A stretch of 64,000 nt of DNA, taken from positions 62,001-126,000 of the forward strand of contig NJFT01000051.1 in assembly GCA_002221725.1 (NCBI GenBank), in the 5' to 3' direction. A model generated the notes under the pieces. The model saw only the letters and a program-made list of their open reading frames with translations, did not search any database and had not been told where the DNA came from. Positions 10,528-21,817 of this stretch are shown here, piece by piece. This DNA is from Scedosporium boydii (taxonomy: Eukaryota; Ascomycota; Sordariomycetes; Microascales; Microascaceae). Position numbers and translations under genes: made by a program. Position 1 is the stretch's first letter. The number at the start of each line of letters is the position of its first letter.

Positions 10528-11462
10528 GCTTTTCTGGAAGGAGAAGGAAACTGATTCGTATTATCCTATTGTTAGTATCGACCATGGTGAAGTTAGAGAA
10601 CGTCTAGGCATACAACGGATGTCGAGAGGTATTTATTCATCCTAGTTCCAAGCGAAAAGACACATGTTATATACGTAGCGCGTTCTAAACTTTGAGGTCC
10701 TAAATGCCTGTGAAGCATCTCAGATGTTGGGACTACACCCTGATGCAACGTGCCAGGCATATAGGCGAGGCCTTCCTCCCCCGTCAGAAACCAAAGGAGG
10801 CTGTGTTGTTTGGCAGTTAAAAGAACCTGGAGAGCCGGACAAGTTAACCCCGAGAACAACCAAGAAAAGGGAGGGCAAATCTGGCCAATGTTTTAATAGG
10901 TTTGTGTTAGACGGGACTAGACACCGGAGTAGTATTATTATTATTATGAAAGTGCTCTGGGCGGCCGTAGTTCCCTATGGAAATATTGGGATGTTGTTTT
11001 GAAATCCCTGAGAATCAAGTTCCGGCCGGAGGTGGTGTGGTATTGAGATTTGATAGGTCCAATACATGAAGTTGGGCGTTGGAGTCACTTCGAGGTTTAG
11101 ACGCAACCATTGGTGACTCAGGCATAATCAGTGAGCTAGAGTACCTGTGTACGGGGTTACTTTGTAAGCCCCGCTTAGGCCGTGGCTTTGGCTTCGCCTG
11201 TTGCCGCCTTGGCGGGCAGTGATGCTGTGACAAGGGAACATTGAAGTTCGCTTCCTCATGGCTCCATACCTGGCATCCCACCTCCTTCAACGTCGTCTGT
11301 CCCTCGCTTGCTCCACACGATTCTTGTATTTCCCATCTCCGGGAGGGAAAAAAGAAGTAAAAAAAATATTAAGAAAATAATTATTACTCGTATTTCTAGG
11401 CTCGGTCTGCTCTCCAATTGCAAATCTCACCAAGGTCACCTCCCAACTACCCTCAATCCATC
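10528..11462. other. Divergent promoter region, F-box gene / EAF gene
   Basis: A 935-base head-to-head spacer. An A/T-rich stretch at about 11350-11395, followed by CT-rich sequence, lies just upstream of the EAF start. A run of TTA triplets occurs at about 10934-10946. No coding region is supported. Confidence 0.5.
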
Positions 11463-12698
11463 ATGGCGGCTGTAATTGATCCTACGAAACCCACCAAATA
11501 CCCTGTCGTTCTCAGCGATGCCCTCCTAGGCGGAACCGCAAAGGATGTGTTTACGAACGTCCGATGTATGCTTTCCGCTCCCCCTAGCCCTATAATCCGA
11601 TGACCTCAAGCGATTGAAAGCGCCGGTTCTAACGTTTCCTCTCCAGATAATCACAAGCCCGATCTCTCGTCGGAAACCTCCCCAGAACAAGCCCGTCTGA
11701 AGCCCGCCATCGCCGGCTCGACCTCCTCCTACGAGCTCTCCTTCCAAGATGAAGGCGGAAAATACGCCTACGCCGGCACCCGCACCATCGGCGAGAACCA
11801 GTACATTCTGTACTTCGACCCTTCCCGCAAAGTCTTCGTCCTCGACAGGATCGATTCGACCTTCAACATGAACCTGACCCGCACTCCCGATAATTCCGAT
11901 CCGGACAGCCTGCGTCAGCAATTCGAGCAGCTCGACACTTCCATTACGGCCGATACTAGTATTGTCGCCAAATCTGCGAAGAAGCCCGCCGCGACGAAGG
12001 CCGCTACTACCAAAGCTGCGCCGAAAACTACGAAGAAGGAAGCCGCCCCGAGGCGCAAGGCCCCGCCCAAGAAGAAGAAGGAAGAGCCCAAATCGATAGA
12101 ACTGTCCCTACCCGAGCCGGCCCCCGTGCCTAAAAAGGTACCAGAGAATCCTCAGAAGAAGAAGAAGAGGCCGGATCCGGAATCCGAGGAGGACGAGGAT
12201 GATGATGACGATGGAGGCTTGCTGGTCGAGTATCCCGGTGCCGAGCCGAACCGACAAAACGACTTCTCGCCCGCGTTCCCCGATAATACTTTCCCTCTAC
12301 GGCGGTTCTCCGAGTTTGCGGAGAAGCTGCGAGAGTCTGGCAATGAAGACTTCGACGAGGAGAGTAACTCCGACAACGAGGACATTGCTCTGAGTGGATT
12401 CCAACTTCCTAGTCCGGTCGGGAAGAAAAATAACCACAACCCGGCATATGGGCAGGGCGATGAAGATGACGAAGATGACGATGCCATCATGGAGGATGTT
12501 AACGTCCCGCGTAATCTCGAGGCTGATCTTGAAGCGGATCTACAAGCGGGGCTGGAGAATGAGTTGGAGGCGCATCTCAAGGCGGGTCTTCAGTCGAATT
12601 TGGAAGATGATCTTGCGGCCGAGTTGGAGAACGAGTTGATGCAGGCCAACAGTGGAGGGGATGCTGACTCGGAAAGTGAGGTTAGTGAGGAGGATTAA
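11463..12698 (+). CDS. EAF-type RNA polymerase II elongation factor
   Basis: The N-terminal half is the conserved EAF (ELL-associated factor) domain, a transcription elongation regulator that partners ELL in the nucleus. Exons are 11463-11565 and 11647-12698. The intron opens GTATGC and closes CTCCAG in phase 1, joining to give VRYNHKPDLS, a family-typical sequence. The product is 384 residues. The EAF domain covers about 1-135 (for example YPVVLSDALLGGTAKDVFTN and NQYILYFDPSRKVFVLDRID). A Lys/Ala/Pro-rich basic stretch (about 155-215) follows, then long Asp/Glu/Ser-rich acidic tracts. Near the end is an 11-residue-like repeat of Leu, Glu and Ala (LEADLEADLQAGLENELEAH), predicted helical. An acidic tail after the EAF domain is normal for the family; the Leu/Glu repeat is the odd part. 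Confidence 0.9.
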
Positions 12699-13280
12699 GC
12701 TATTTCTTGTTTTTCGCTTTCTATTTCTTTTTGCTTCTTCTTCTTCTTTTAGCCCCTACTTGAAGGGGATGATCTTCAGGATATTGTATGGGCGTTTGCA
12801 ATCAACCGAGGCGTTTTGGAAGGTTAGCGACCAGGAAAGGATATGTCACGGACAGATACCAGTGTTCTTCACCTTTGCCAAACAGGATCGGGACAAACAG
12901 TATTCTTATGAATTAAATGACGATTCTCTATTTCTCTATTTCTCGGGTTTTGAAATCCTTGTAAGGACTGCTGGCGCAGTGGCTATAACTACTCACAGTC
13001 AAGTGACGCTGGCCGCGACAGTTGGGGCATCTTTTTGCTGTCATTTAGCTCGGCTAATAAGTGGAACGTGATAATCCTGAAGGGGTATACTTTATAGCTC
13101 CTCTGTCTATCCGCAGCAAGCAGTAAACGAGTTACAATCTATATGAAGGAAAACGCATCATAAACACGGCAGGATTTGCTTTCCCCGAGCCTCCTCCAGG
13201 TCTCCACGCCTGTCCCTTATCGTGGAGGGGAGCATCTTCCTCCCGCGTTCATATTACAGGAGGCTGTTGTTCTATTAGAT
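12699..13280. other. Convergent spacer, EAF gene / POP1
   Basis: Tail-to-tail spacer with a T/TTC-rich stretch immediately after the EAF stop (12705-12755). The open frames here are continuations or shadows of the neighbours. No gene is supported. Confidence 0.55.
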
Positions 13281-16070
13281 CTATATCACCTCCCACCTCG
13301 CCAACCGACCAATGCTCTGCCCAGCATTGCGCACAATACACAACATCCCCTCCTTCGCATTACCACTTCTCAGCTCATCGAGGACCTTCGCCACGGCGAT
13401 CGACCCAACTGCGATGCCCTTCCCCTCGCTCAGCGAGAACGCGCCCGTCGTCACGAACCCTATAAGATCCTCGGCATTGGGAACGAGGGGGTGGCCCACG
13501 ATATCCGTCTTGTTCGGCGTCGGCTGGGGGAATGCTACGGGCCCGGAAACGAGAGATTTTGCGAGGAGGCGCTTCCTTGTCTGGAGGTCCGCGTTTGGCG
13601 GAAAGCGCGGAGCTGAGAGAGCTGCCGGACGGCTCGCTTTCTTCGAGTCGCTGTTGCTTCCAGGGAGGAGAGCAAGCCACTGCTCTCGCAAATTGACGGG
13701 AAGACGCTTGTTCTTGCCGCCGGGTGCTGGCATGACCTGAGGCTGTGTCCCCGGGACAATGACGTCTGGGTTTACGGGCTTGGTCGGCGGGCGGGGAGGA
13801 AGTCGGTAGATCCTTGCACATGTTGTGGCCACTCCTTTCGTGATGAAAGTTAGGCGGACCTGGACTACAGCCTTCGCTGGCGGCGCTTTGTCTGCGTTCG
13901 CTTTCTTCAGCAGAGTACGAAACTCTTCTTTGGAGAGCTGCACAATTCCCTCAAGCCCCGACGTCTTTCTTTCTTCCTCAACAGCAGCTGGCTTGGAGGA
14001 ACCTTCGTCCACGTCCATAGCATCAACAGCCAAGGCGTCAACCTGGTCTGGCGCTGGAAACAAAAATCCAAAATCGCAGTGTAGTCCGTTGCCAAGCTCG
14101 CCCTTCCGACCTGCCCAAAGTTCGATGGACTTCCACTCTGTCCGTTTGCTCTTTGGTCTCCGATCCCAATACATCTGCCGCTTCTCCCTCTGCTCCAGTT
14201 CCCACTGCACACCTGCATTTGTGCCGATAAAATCAGCGGGGAACCAAGGCTGGTCACGTTCGAACGCAACCTGTTGCATTTCGCGGAGGCCGCCAAACCT
14301 AGGATTTCCCCCCGAGTAAAGCGGGTAATGCACGAGGCTGTACCAGAGGGGTTGTATGCACTTCCAAGGCGCCATAAGCGTCCAGGTGCCTTGTGCCTGA
14401 GTACCCAAGCCACAGCGCTGGGCCATTAGGATAATAGGAATGGGGGGATCGGCCGAAGTCGCTTTGAGGTAAGCGCCGGGCGTTTTCGAGCTCTTTCTTC
14501 GATCAATCGCTTTCTTGGATGGGAGGCAGGATGCGGTATACCTCGCATCTCTGCTCCATAGGTTAAATGGCCGTAGGCCGTCTTCAGCGGGCCAGGTCGC
14601 AAGGGCATTTAGGAGTTCGTCGGTTTGTGATTCTGGCAGCTCTACGGTACGGGGAGGATACCGCAACCTCGGATCTTGAATAGAGAACCCAAGCACAGAA
14701 TTTGCCGGAAGCGACGCGGGACTCGTCAGACCAGTCAGTTCTCTGAATAGTTTTCCATGCGACTCTTTGTCTCCCGAAGTTCTTGCGTAAGGTATGAGAA
14801 TGCCCAATAAGGCCTCTGTAGAAGCCGGTCCTGTAAGTTCGATGCTCCCTATTTCGAAGCGCAAATCCTCAATATACAGTCGTGGGTTCTCCATTTTAGT
14901 AAGTCGGAGAAGTTCATTGAACAGTTCAAGGAAAGCCGAAGGGTGTACTCGGAAGAAGACCTGCCGTTGCTGTTTTCTCGGCTTCGCATTCGAAGACACA
15001 GCTTCTCCTTGTTCTTCTTGTTTAACCGGGCCCTCAGGATTCCATAGAACAGTGACAGGACATATATCTCGACGAGGTTGGCTGGGGCCACTCTGTCGGC
15101 TAAGCAGACCGGCCCACGCCCTCGTGCCCGCTCTCCATTTTCGACCTCTATCGTTCCAGCAGTTGTCTTCAGTGATGCCCAGTCTTCTAAGGACCCTCTC
15201 AATGCCAGCCGCATTTCCGTAGAGGCCAATGGTGCTCATGTAGCTGGCGTCCCAGATCACGGTACCACTTTCGCCCTGAGCACGATGTGTCGGACGATAT
15301 GTCTTTTCGTTAGGCGTCAAGGGTACAGCAAACCTCCAGAGAGGGTTTTTGGGTTCCGTCATGCGCGCTCGCTTGGCATGCCACACGTGTGTTGGCAGCC
15401 ACGTCTTTGTGACTTGGCGCCTTCTAAACTTGGATTTGACAGGGAGAGGTTGGTTCAGGGTATTTCTCCGTAGTTTGGGTCTCGGTGCCCTCGTTGTGAT
15501 GGTGACTTTCGTAGACTCTTTCTCGCCATTGTCAACATCCATAGCATCCGCGTTGGTCTCCTTCGCTTTCTCTCTCGCGGCCCTTTCTGCCCTCTTCCTC
15601 TTCTTCTCCGCGATCAGACCCAGCTTTTTAGCCATCTCGGCGCGTATCCTCCCCCTCGTCGTCCGTGGCTTCCTCCTCCGCGACACAACCAGAGGCGTAT
15701 TATCCTCCCTACTCTCCTTGATCGCCTTGGCCCTCAATCTCTTCGGGACTCTTTTCGGATTATGGCTCGCCGTCCGCCTCCTCATGCCCCGCGGCAGCCT
15801 CTGGAACGCACGGCTGCTACTCGCCTCCTTCGTCCTCCGCATACTATCCTCCAGCGCGTCGATCTCGAACTGCCGCGCCGCGAGGAACGCCTGCAAGTCG
15901 AGCTCTCCATCGTTGCCGAGGGCCTCGTGGGCAGGTTGCGCCGCGATCTGGCGCGCGTCGAGGAACTTGGTGCGCTTGGGAGGGAGTCTTCCATTGCCGG
16001 GGCCCTGACTGCTGCCGTTGGGCTTGCGTTTCGTCGTGCTCTGAGACCCGATTACCGGTTTGGGCGCCAT
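13281..16070 (-). CDS. POP1: Pop1, RNase P / RNase MRP protein subunit
   Basis: Pop1 is the largest protein shared by nuclear RNase P and RNase MRP, which mature tRNA 5' ends and pre-rRNA. The frame has no intron and gives 929 residues from the ATG at 16070, chosen because MAPKPVIGSQSTTKRKP is a typical start and the upstream in-frame part is leader-like. The N-terminal POP1 domain is visible from about residue 45 (FLDARQIAAQPAHEA, then FQRLPRGMRRRTASHNPKRV). Basic RNA-binding segments rich in Arg/Lys follow. The central POPLD domain is clear (ILMAQRCGLGTQAQGTWTLM and WYSLVHYPLYSGGNPRFGGL). The C-terminal domain ends in GSIAVAKVLDELRSGNAKEG and a final RNAGQSIGRLARWEVI. Length is close to yeast Pop1 (875). 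It shares a divergent promoter with the NT-C2 gene. Confidence 0.95.
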   Translation of the reverse strand: MAPKPVIGSQSTTKRKPNGSSQGPGNGRLPPKRTKFLDARQIAAQPAHEALGNDGELDLQAFLAARQFEIDALEDSMRRTKEASSSRAFQRLPRGMRRRTASHNPKRVPKRLRAKAIKESREDNTPLVVSRRRKPRTTRGRIRAEMAKKLGLIAEKKRKRAERAAREKAKETNADAMDVDNGEKESTKVTITTRAPRPKLRRNTLNQPLPVKSKFRRRQVTKTWLPTHVWHAKRARMTEPKNPLWRFAVPLTPNEKTYRPTHRAQGESGTVIWDASYMSTIGLYGNAAGIERVLRRLGITEDNCWNDRGRKWRAGTRAWAGLLSRQSGPSQPRRDICPVTVLWNPEGPVKQEEQGEAVSSNAKPRKQQRQVFFRVHPSAFLELFNELLRLTKMENPRLYIEDLRFEIGSIELTGPASTEALLGILIPYARTSGDKESHGKLFRELTGLTSPASLPANSVLGFSIQDPRLRYPPRTVELPESQTDELLNALATWPAEDGLRPFNLWSRDARYTASCLPSKKAIDRRKSSKTPGAYLKATSADPPIPIILMAQRCGLGTQAQGTWTLMAPWKCIQPLWYSLVHYPLYSGGNPRFGGLREMQQVAFERDQPWFPADFIGTNAGVQWELEQREKRQMYWDRRPKSKRTEWKSIELWAGRKGELGNGLHCDFGFLFPAPDQVDALAVDAMDVDEGSSKPAAVEEERKTSGLEGIVQLSKEEFRTLLKKANADKAPPAKAVVQVRLTFITKGVATTCARIYRLPPRPPTKPVNPDVIVPGTQPQVMPAPGGKNKRLPVNLREQWLALLPGSNSDSKKASRPAALSAPRFPPNADLQTRKRLLAKSLVSGPVAFPQPTPNKTDIVGHPLVPNAEDLIGFVTTGAFSLSEGKGIAVGSIAVAKVLDELRSGNAKEGMLCIVRNAGQSIGRLARWEVI

Positions 16071-16786
16071 GCTGCGGTCATGTGTGGAAGGACGAAGTGG
16101 TGTTCTCGGAGGAAGCCGGGAAATAAATTCCTCGGTGGTACAATGCTTGAGGCTGCCTTCGTGCTTTTCAGATTCACGAGCTCGAGTCTCAAAAAGAGCA
16201 GCTTTAGGACTAAATTTTGGGAAAGTTTTGGCGGGGCCACAGTGCATACAGTATTATATCAGATACCGAAGTAGATAGCACGGTGTACTAACATACAAGC
16301 CAACACTCAAATAACAGTGCAGTAATACAGAATTTACTGTCCCCATTCAGCGAAGCAACTGCGACCCGTGGATTTTGATCTCTCATTCTATCCCAAGAAC
16401 AGAAAGGCTCAAAACTTGGAATGTGCCAGCTTCCCGCCCACCAAGTACACACCATCATATCATAATGGCTGGAGGACTTAGGTTCCATCTGTGAGCAGGA
16501 CACACAGTATGAATTTCTTACAAGACAAGTCACGCAGGGTAAGAGCCTTCCCGAACGAGCCCCGAGTGTGTGAGAGTTAGGGAAAAGGGAGGGAGACGGA
16601 AATATGTCTCTCGGACGGGCTCTCACCTCCGGGGCATGAGATTCATCCATCTCATCGCCGCCCCGGCACATGAGCGTTCCTCTCAGGTTATATCTCATCT
16701 TCCAGAGCCCCAACTCGCGCATACAGACAGACCCCTTACCTCCCCCTCTTACCCTCTCCCCCAAACGGGGCGCAGAGCGGGATGAA
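16071..16786. other. Divergent promoter region, POP1 / NT-C2 gene
   Basis: A 716-base head-to-head spacer. The side next to the NT-C2 start is C/T-rich (16730-16765), a common fungal leader. No coding region is supported. Confidence 0.5.
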
Positions 16787-18298
16787 ATGCACTCCTTCAA
16801 GCGCAAGATCTTTTCGCCAAAGCTAACTCAACTCTCCAACCAGCCTAAGTTTGAGCTGCATCTCAAGGTTCGTCGTATTCCGCCAGGCTTTCTTTAGCCT
16901 TTTTTTTTCTGTTCTTTTTCTTTCCCCCTAGACATCATAGCTAACATTAAAATATAAACTTTCAGATCTATGATCTCAACAATGTGCCGCTGGTATCTGG
17001 ATACTCGTTTATAAAATGGCACATCACCAGCTCCATCCACGCGGAGCACCGCGGGCGCACTCAAAAGTGTCCCATCGCGAATCACCGTGTTGATTACAAC
17101 TACGCAAAAGTCGTTCCCTCGATTCGCATTGGCATCGACCGAAACGCGAGTCTCGGCGAGTGCTTCATCGAGTTTGAAGTACTTCAAGAGTTCCCCGTCG
17201 GCGGCGGCGCAAGAGACGAGCGCATCTTGCTTGGCGTCGTGAGGCTGAATCTGAGTGAGTTCGTTGAGGAAAGTGATGCTATTACGACGAGGAAGCGGAG
17301 CGCCAGCTTGAGTGTAGCTAGTTTTGCTACCGCAATGGGTGCCCCCGGCAGTATGGCTCCTCCCCCGCTACCGCGGAGTTCGGGCGCCGATGGTGTGGCT
17401 GAGGAGGGCATCATGCGGAGGTATCTCATGCAGGAGAGCAAGATAAACAGTACGCTCAAGATTGGGATCCTTATGGTCCAGATCGATGGCGAGAGGAACT
17501 ATGTGGCTCCGCCTTTAAAGACCGCAGCTGTCTTTGGCGGCATTGCTGGGATTATGGCTGGCGACCAGGCAGAGCAGGACGAGCCGGGCCGTATGTTTCT
17601 CCTCTGTCTCTCTCTTTCTCTCTGCTCTCCTCCCCTACTCATAAACCACCTCTCCCTGGTTCGTACACTAACCTCGAAAACTAGAAATTGCCAACCTCTC
17701 CAAATCCCGCGACGCCGCCGAAGTCCAAGACCTCTACCGCCACGCCCTCACAGCCTCATGGTGCGCTCAACCCGATGAACACCCCGCCGACGCCGTAATC
17801 GAAAACCTCTTCTCAGGCGGCGACGGCTGGAACCTCTCCTCCGCCCGTCTCTCGACCACCAAACCCGTGCCGTCCCCCTTCCCTGCCACCCAGGGACACA
17901 CCGATGACGACCTAGAATCCAGCGGCAGCCTCTCCGGAGATGAAGGACAGGGCGGCACCATTCGCCCTTCGGACTTCCGGAACGCCCAACGCCGCTTCGC
18001 GCACAGGAACCACGCGCTTTCGTTGACGAGCCAGAGGAGCTCGCTTACGATCAACTCGATCCGCACCATTCGCCCCGAGAGGCGCGGGGGAGTCGCCGTG
18101 GTGTCGAGGACATCGGCAAAGGATGACGACGTGAGGAGGTCGAGGAGCGATAGTTTGACGAGCTTGGCGCCTACGTTGGGGAGTAGTGATCGGGGGATGG
18201 ATCCGGGGGTGAAGAGGGCGATGGAGATTAGTGAGGCGGAGGCGAGGGATGATCTTGTCGCTTGGAGGTTAGGTGGAATTACGACAATGAGGGCTTAA
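16787..18298 (+). CDS. NT-C2 (EEIG1/EHBP1 N-terminal) domain protein
   Basis: Three exons join cleanly: 16787-16867, 16966-17590 and 17685-18298. Introns are GTTCGT..TTTCAG (phase 0) and GTATGT..ACTAG (phase 1). The product is 439 residues. The N-terminal ~190 residues form the NT-C2 domain of the EEIG1/EHBP1 family, a C2-like fold found in proteins that link membranes to cytoskeleton or trafficking. Supporting sequence is KFELHLKIYDLNNVPLVSGY, FIKWHITSSIHAEHRGRTQK and GECFIEFEVLQEF. A conserved helical block follows (MRRYLMQESKINSTLKIGIL, then VAPPLKTAAVFGGIAGIMAG) and a post-intron segment (QIANLSKSRDAAEVQDLYRH, LTASWCAQPDEHPADAVIEN). The last 170 residues are Ser/Arg-rich and disordered. 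The domain call is firm; the cellular role in fungi is inference. Confidence 0.88.
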
Positions 18299-18779
18299 TA
18301 TTTGGTATTTGGTGCATACTTTTCTTCGGCTTATTGGCGTTAGTTGTCTGGTGTTATTATAGGGAGCCATTTGTCGATCTACAGAACACTCAATGTATGA
18401 AAGAATTTGATATTTGTATTAAAAACAAATCCGCCTCAGATCAGTCAAAGGATGACACCCATGCATCTCTATACGACATTGCTTTTCCAAACCAAGTCTC
18501 CGCCGCAGGGTAAATGAATAATGGTGGGATTCCGATTGCAACATGCTTCTACCTTTCTTCTACATCAGAACCATGCCTTTGTATCTCTAAACAGACGCCC
18601 TATTTTGCCTCGCCTCCCTCCTTTTTTTTTCCCTTTCTCTCATCCAGGGTATGGTCATATGAAAAATTGTCGTAGATGCAGCTGTAAAAAAAAAGAAAAG
18701 CCTGGAAAACTATCAAAGAGAAACCCGAGCGAGGAGAGCTCGCATAGCCTCCTTCTTTTCGTCCAAACCCATCCTTCTT
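18299..18779. other. Convergent spacer, NT-C2 gene / SSZ1
   Basis: Tail-to-tail spacer, AT-rich, with homopolymer T and A runs around 18620-18700 that suit 3' UTRs. No gene is supported. Confidence 0.55.
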
Positions 18780-20625
18780 TTAAGCAGAGGCCTTGATATT
18801 ACCCCTAACTCCACCCTTCTCACCCACCTCCCTAACCGTCACCGTGGCGCTGAGGTCAGCGAGGACGTTTATCGTCACCTCAACCTTGCCGCCCTTCTTA
18901 GTGCCCCTGAGCGCGGCCTCGGCAAGGGTAGAGCCGATCTTCCAGATCTTTTCCCTCTGCTCCTCCTCCTCGTCGCCAGAATCCTCATCAGAGTCGTCAT
19001 CTTCGTCATCGGCTTCCTTGGCGGGCTTAGCCTTGGGCTCGGGTTGGGTGACCTTGATGTGGGTGTTGCCCTCGACAACCTTAATGAGGACATCGCCGCC
19101 TGCCGCAGGTACGGGGATGGTGATGGTACGGCGGGCGGGGACGGCGGTCTCGGTAGCAATGACAGGAGTAAATACCTCCTCGCCATCAGCACCGGTGGTA
19201 ATGACACCGATGGAGTTAGTAATGTGCTTAACAGTGCTGACCGCGGGGTGAGTCGACTGCTCAATATCATCGAACTCGAATTCCTGGATCAGAGAAGCCT
19301 GAAGGGCGGCACCTCGGACAGCAAGCTCGGAGGGGTTGAGAGCGCTCACGCTCGTCGCGGGAGCAAGGATTGTGGTGGACTCGGGGAAAATAGAGGCGAG
19401 ATTGTTAGCGATGCGGGGAGTATGGCCAGTACCGCCAGCCAAGATAACCTCATCAATATCGAGAACATCCAGGCCAGCCTTCTTGACAGCACCCTCGATA
19501 AGGCGGTTGAAACCCTCGAAGACCTTGCGCGCCACCATCTCGTACCGTAACCTGTTGATTGTCGCCGCGAAATCGTAGCCGTCCGCAAGACTCTCCACAC
19601 TGAAAGAGGCATTGTTGCTCTTGCTGAGAGCCTTCTTAGTAGCCTCGGACTCCAGCCTCAACTTAGCCAAGCTGCGGGCATTTTCCCTAGGGTCGGTGTT
19701 GTGCTTCTTGATGAACTCCTTGGCAAAGTGGTCCATGAGGGCTTGGTCGAGGTGAACACCGGCAAATTCATAGTCGTGGACGGCCGCAAGGACGGTGTAC
19801 ATGCCGCTCCTGGAGGCGACGACGGTAACATCGGATCGAGTGCCGCCGAGGTCGGCCACCACGATGATCTTATCTTGAACAGTCGCCTCGGGGCGCGCGT
19901 CGTAGGCAAGAATCGAGGCAACGGGCTCGGAGATGAGCTGGAGGACTTCAAGCCCAGCGTCGCCGGCAGCCTTGATGAGGACCTCGCGGTGCTTTTCATT
20001 GAAGTTGGTGGGGACGGTGATTACGGCGGAAGTGACGGTCTTGCCAAGGTACTCGGAGGCAGCAGTAACAAGTCGCCTCAGGTATCGGGTAGTAACTTCG
20101 GACACTGAGATGGTAGATGGCTCCTCGGAATCCTTGTCCTTGACGGTGAAGGAGACACCGTCCTCGTCCTTGGGGTGGGCGGAAGCATGGCAGTGGGTGG
20201 GGTCGATCGACTTGAAGCTATAAAAGGAAATTCAAAATCAGCAAGAGCTCGATCACCGGAATTTGAGACGGAGAGCATAGAATGGGCGAGGAATCCATAC
20301 TCCTGGCCCAAAAAGTCCTTGAAGTAAGCGACCGTGTTGGGCGCATTCCTCACAAGGAAGTTTTTCGCCTGACCGCCGTAGTATTCGTCGCCGTCGACAT
20401 AGGAAAGAACCGTAGGTATTTGACGGTCTAAAATACCACACGTTAGCAATGGCCAACACCTCCATGAGGGAATTGGAGCGGGTACTCACCTCCATCCTCA
20501 TTTGCGATAACCTCAGCCTTGTCATCAATAGTGACGGCAATCGAGCTGTTCGAGTTGCCCAAAGAGATACCGATAACGGTGCGAGCATCCGGCTCGACAC
20601 CGAGCGTAACCGCCGATTCAGACAT
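18780..20625 (-). CDS. SSZ1: Ssz1, atypical Hsp70 of the ribosome-associated complex
   Basis: Ssz1 pairs with the J-protein Zuo1 to form RAC, which binds ribosomes near the exit tunnel and activates Ssb-type Hsp70 on nascent chains. Exons are 20625-20490, 20427-20301 and 20217-18780; introns are GTGAGT..TTTTAG (phase 1) and GTATGG..TATAG (phase 2), giving 566 residues. The Hsp70 ATPase-domain features are TVIGISLGNSNSSIAV, IPTVLSYVDG, SAVITVPTNFNEKHREVLIK, ISEPVASILAY and DEVILAGGTGHTPRI. The phosphate loop reads ADLGGTRSDV, typical of Ssz1 rather than the canonical DLGGGT. The substrate domain is short, as in Ssz1, and contains a very acidic insert (ADDEDDDSDEDSGDEEEEQ) before a final beta-rich segment. 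The length and the divergent phosphate loop separate it from cytosolic Ssa/Ssb. Confidence 0.94.
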
Positions 20626-21008
20626 GTGGAATTATATAATGGACAAACGAGAAGGAGATGTAATCTAAAGACTCGACCGTGGTGCGTTCGAAGACTTGGA
20701 GTTGTCTATTACCCAGAGGGGATGATGGCGGGGGCCTGTTTATAACAGAAATTCTGTGTCCGATTTTTTTTTTTTCCTGCGAGGGCGACGAATGTCGTTG
20801 CTTTGGCCTGCAACGAGGCAATGCTTGGAAAGTGCCCCCCACCACACTGGAACTAGCCCAACCCCACCAAAAAACCATGCTTACATAACCATCAATGCAT
20901 TGGCGCTGCTTCAGAATATGACTATCTCCCAAAGACAGTCTCAAGCAAGAAGAGAAAGTGAATGCTTCAAACATTCTAAGCTTCGCGCAAATCTACGAGT
21001 GTTTCGCC
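20626..21008. promoter_or_regulatory. Shared divergent promoter SSZ1 / RRP40
   Basis: Only 383 bases separate the start codons of SSZ1 (leftward) and RRP40 (rightward), so the two must share or abut promoter elements. A T tract lies at 20763-20775. I do not see a clear TATA box or heat-shock element. Confidence 0.6.
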
Positions 21009-21817
21009 ATGGCAGGCAGGCTAGTATTCGTCCTTCCGGGCGACGACATTGACGCTTCCTTAATACCCACACACCCAAAACAACCTCTTCGGATCGGACC
21101 TGGCCTCCGTCTCGTTCCCCCAAGCGACCTAGTGCCTACCATTGCAGGACCACTACTCACCGACAAGAGGAAGAATTCGATATGGGTTGAACGAAGCTCT
21201 GGGCGTGTATGTTTGCTACCCATTTGCGCTATCTCCGCTAGTAAAATAGACCACCGGCTCTGATATTGAAATTTCCTTAGTACCTCCCGGCCGTCGGCGA
21301 CCTTGTCATCGGCACGGTTACGCGCTCGACCGCAGACTTCTACTACGTCTCCCTCTCCGATTACGCCGCCAACGCTACCCTCCCACAACTGTCCTTCGAA
21401 ATGGCGACCAAAAAGACAAAACCGAACCTCAACGCCGGCGCCCTCGTCTACGCCCGCGTCACCCTCGCCAACAAACACATGGATCCCGAGCTCGAGTGCG
21501 TGTCGCAGTCGACGGGCAAGTCAGACGGACTAGGTCCCTTGATCGGAGGCATGGTCTTCAATGTCTCCCTGGGCTTTGCTAGGAGATTGCTTATGCCCAA
21601 GGCGGTCGAGGAAGGCAAGGTCGTCGTGCTCGACGAGCTAGGCAGCGCCGGCCTGGCCTTCGAAACGGCCGTGGGGAGGAATGGCAAGGTCTGGGTCAAT
21701 AGCGAGAGTATCCCTACGATAATCGCCGTGGGCAATGCTCTGATCGAGACGGACCGGAAGAATCTTACTGTAGACCAGCAAAAAAAGCTCGTGCGCAAGC
21801 TCATAAATACAAAATGA
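21009..21817 (+). CDS. RRP40: Rrp40, RNA exosome cap subunit
   Basis: Rrp40 is one of the three S1/KH cap proteins of the RNA exosome, which degrades and processes RNA 3' to 5' in nucleus and cytoplasm. Exons are 21009-21206 and 21281-21817, with a GTATGT..CCTTAG intron in phase 0, giving 244 residues. The N-terminal domain is visible (MAGRLVFVLPGDDI, LRIGPGLRLVPPSDLVPTIA). The intron lies just before the S1 domain (RYLPAVGDLVIGTVTRSTAD, FYYVSLSDYAANATLPQLSF). The C-terminal KH domain has the Rrp40 hallmark GxNG-like segment as AVGRNGKVWVNS, followed by the helix NALIETDRKNLTVDQQKKLV. Length matches yeast Rrp40 (240). Confidence 0.95.

Noticed and set aside
12652..13071. 139-codon frame after the EAF gene
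   Set aside because: It begins inside the EAF coding region in another frame and runs through a T-rich 3' UTR; no recognisable content.
13176..16274. Several + strand frames of 140-220 codons across POP1
   Set aside because: Antisense shadows of the long POP1 coding sequence.
17174..17189. TGAAGTACTTCA-type palindrome resembling the dispersed repeat
   Set aside because: Lies inside NT-C2 coding sequence and is explained by the codons for FEVLQEF; probably coincidence.
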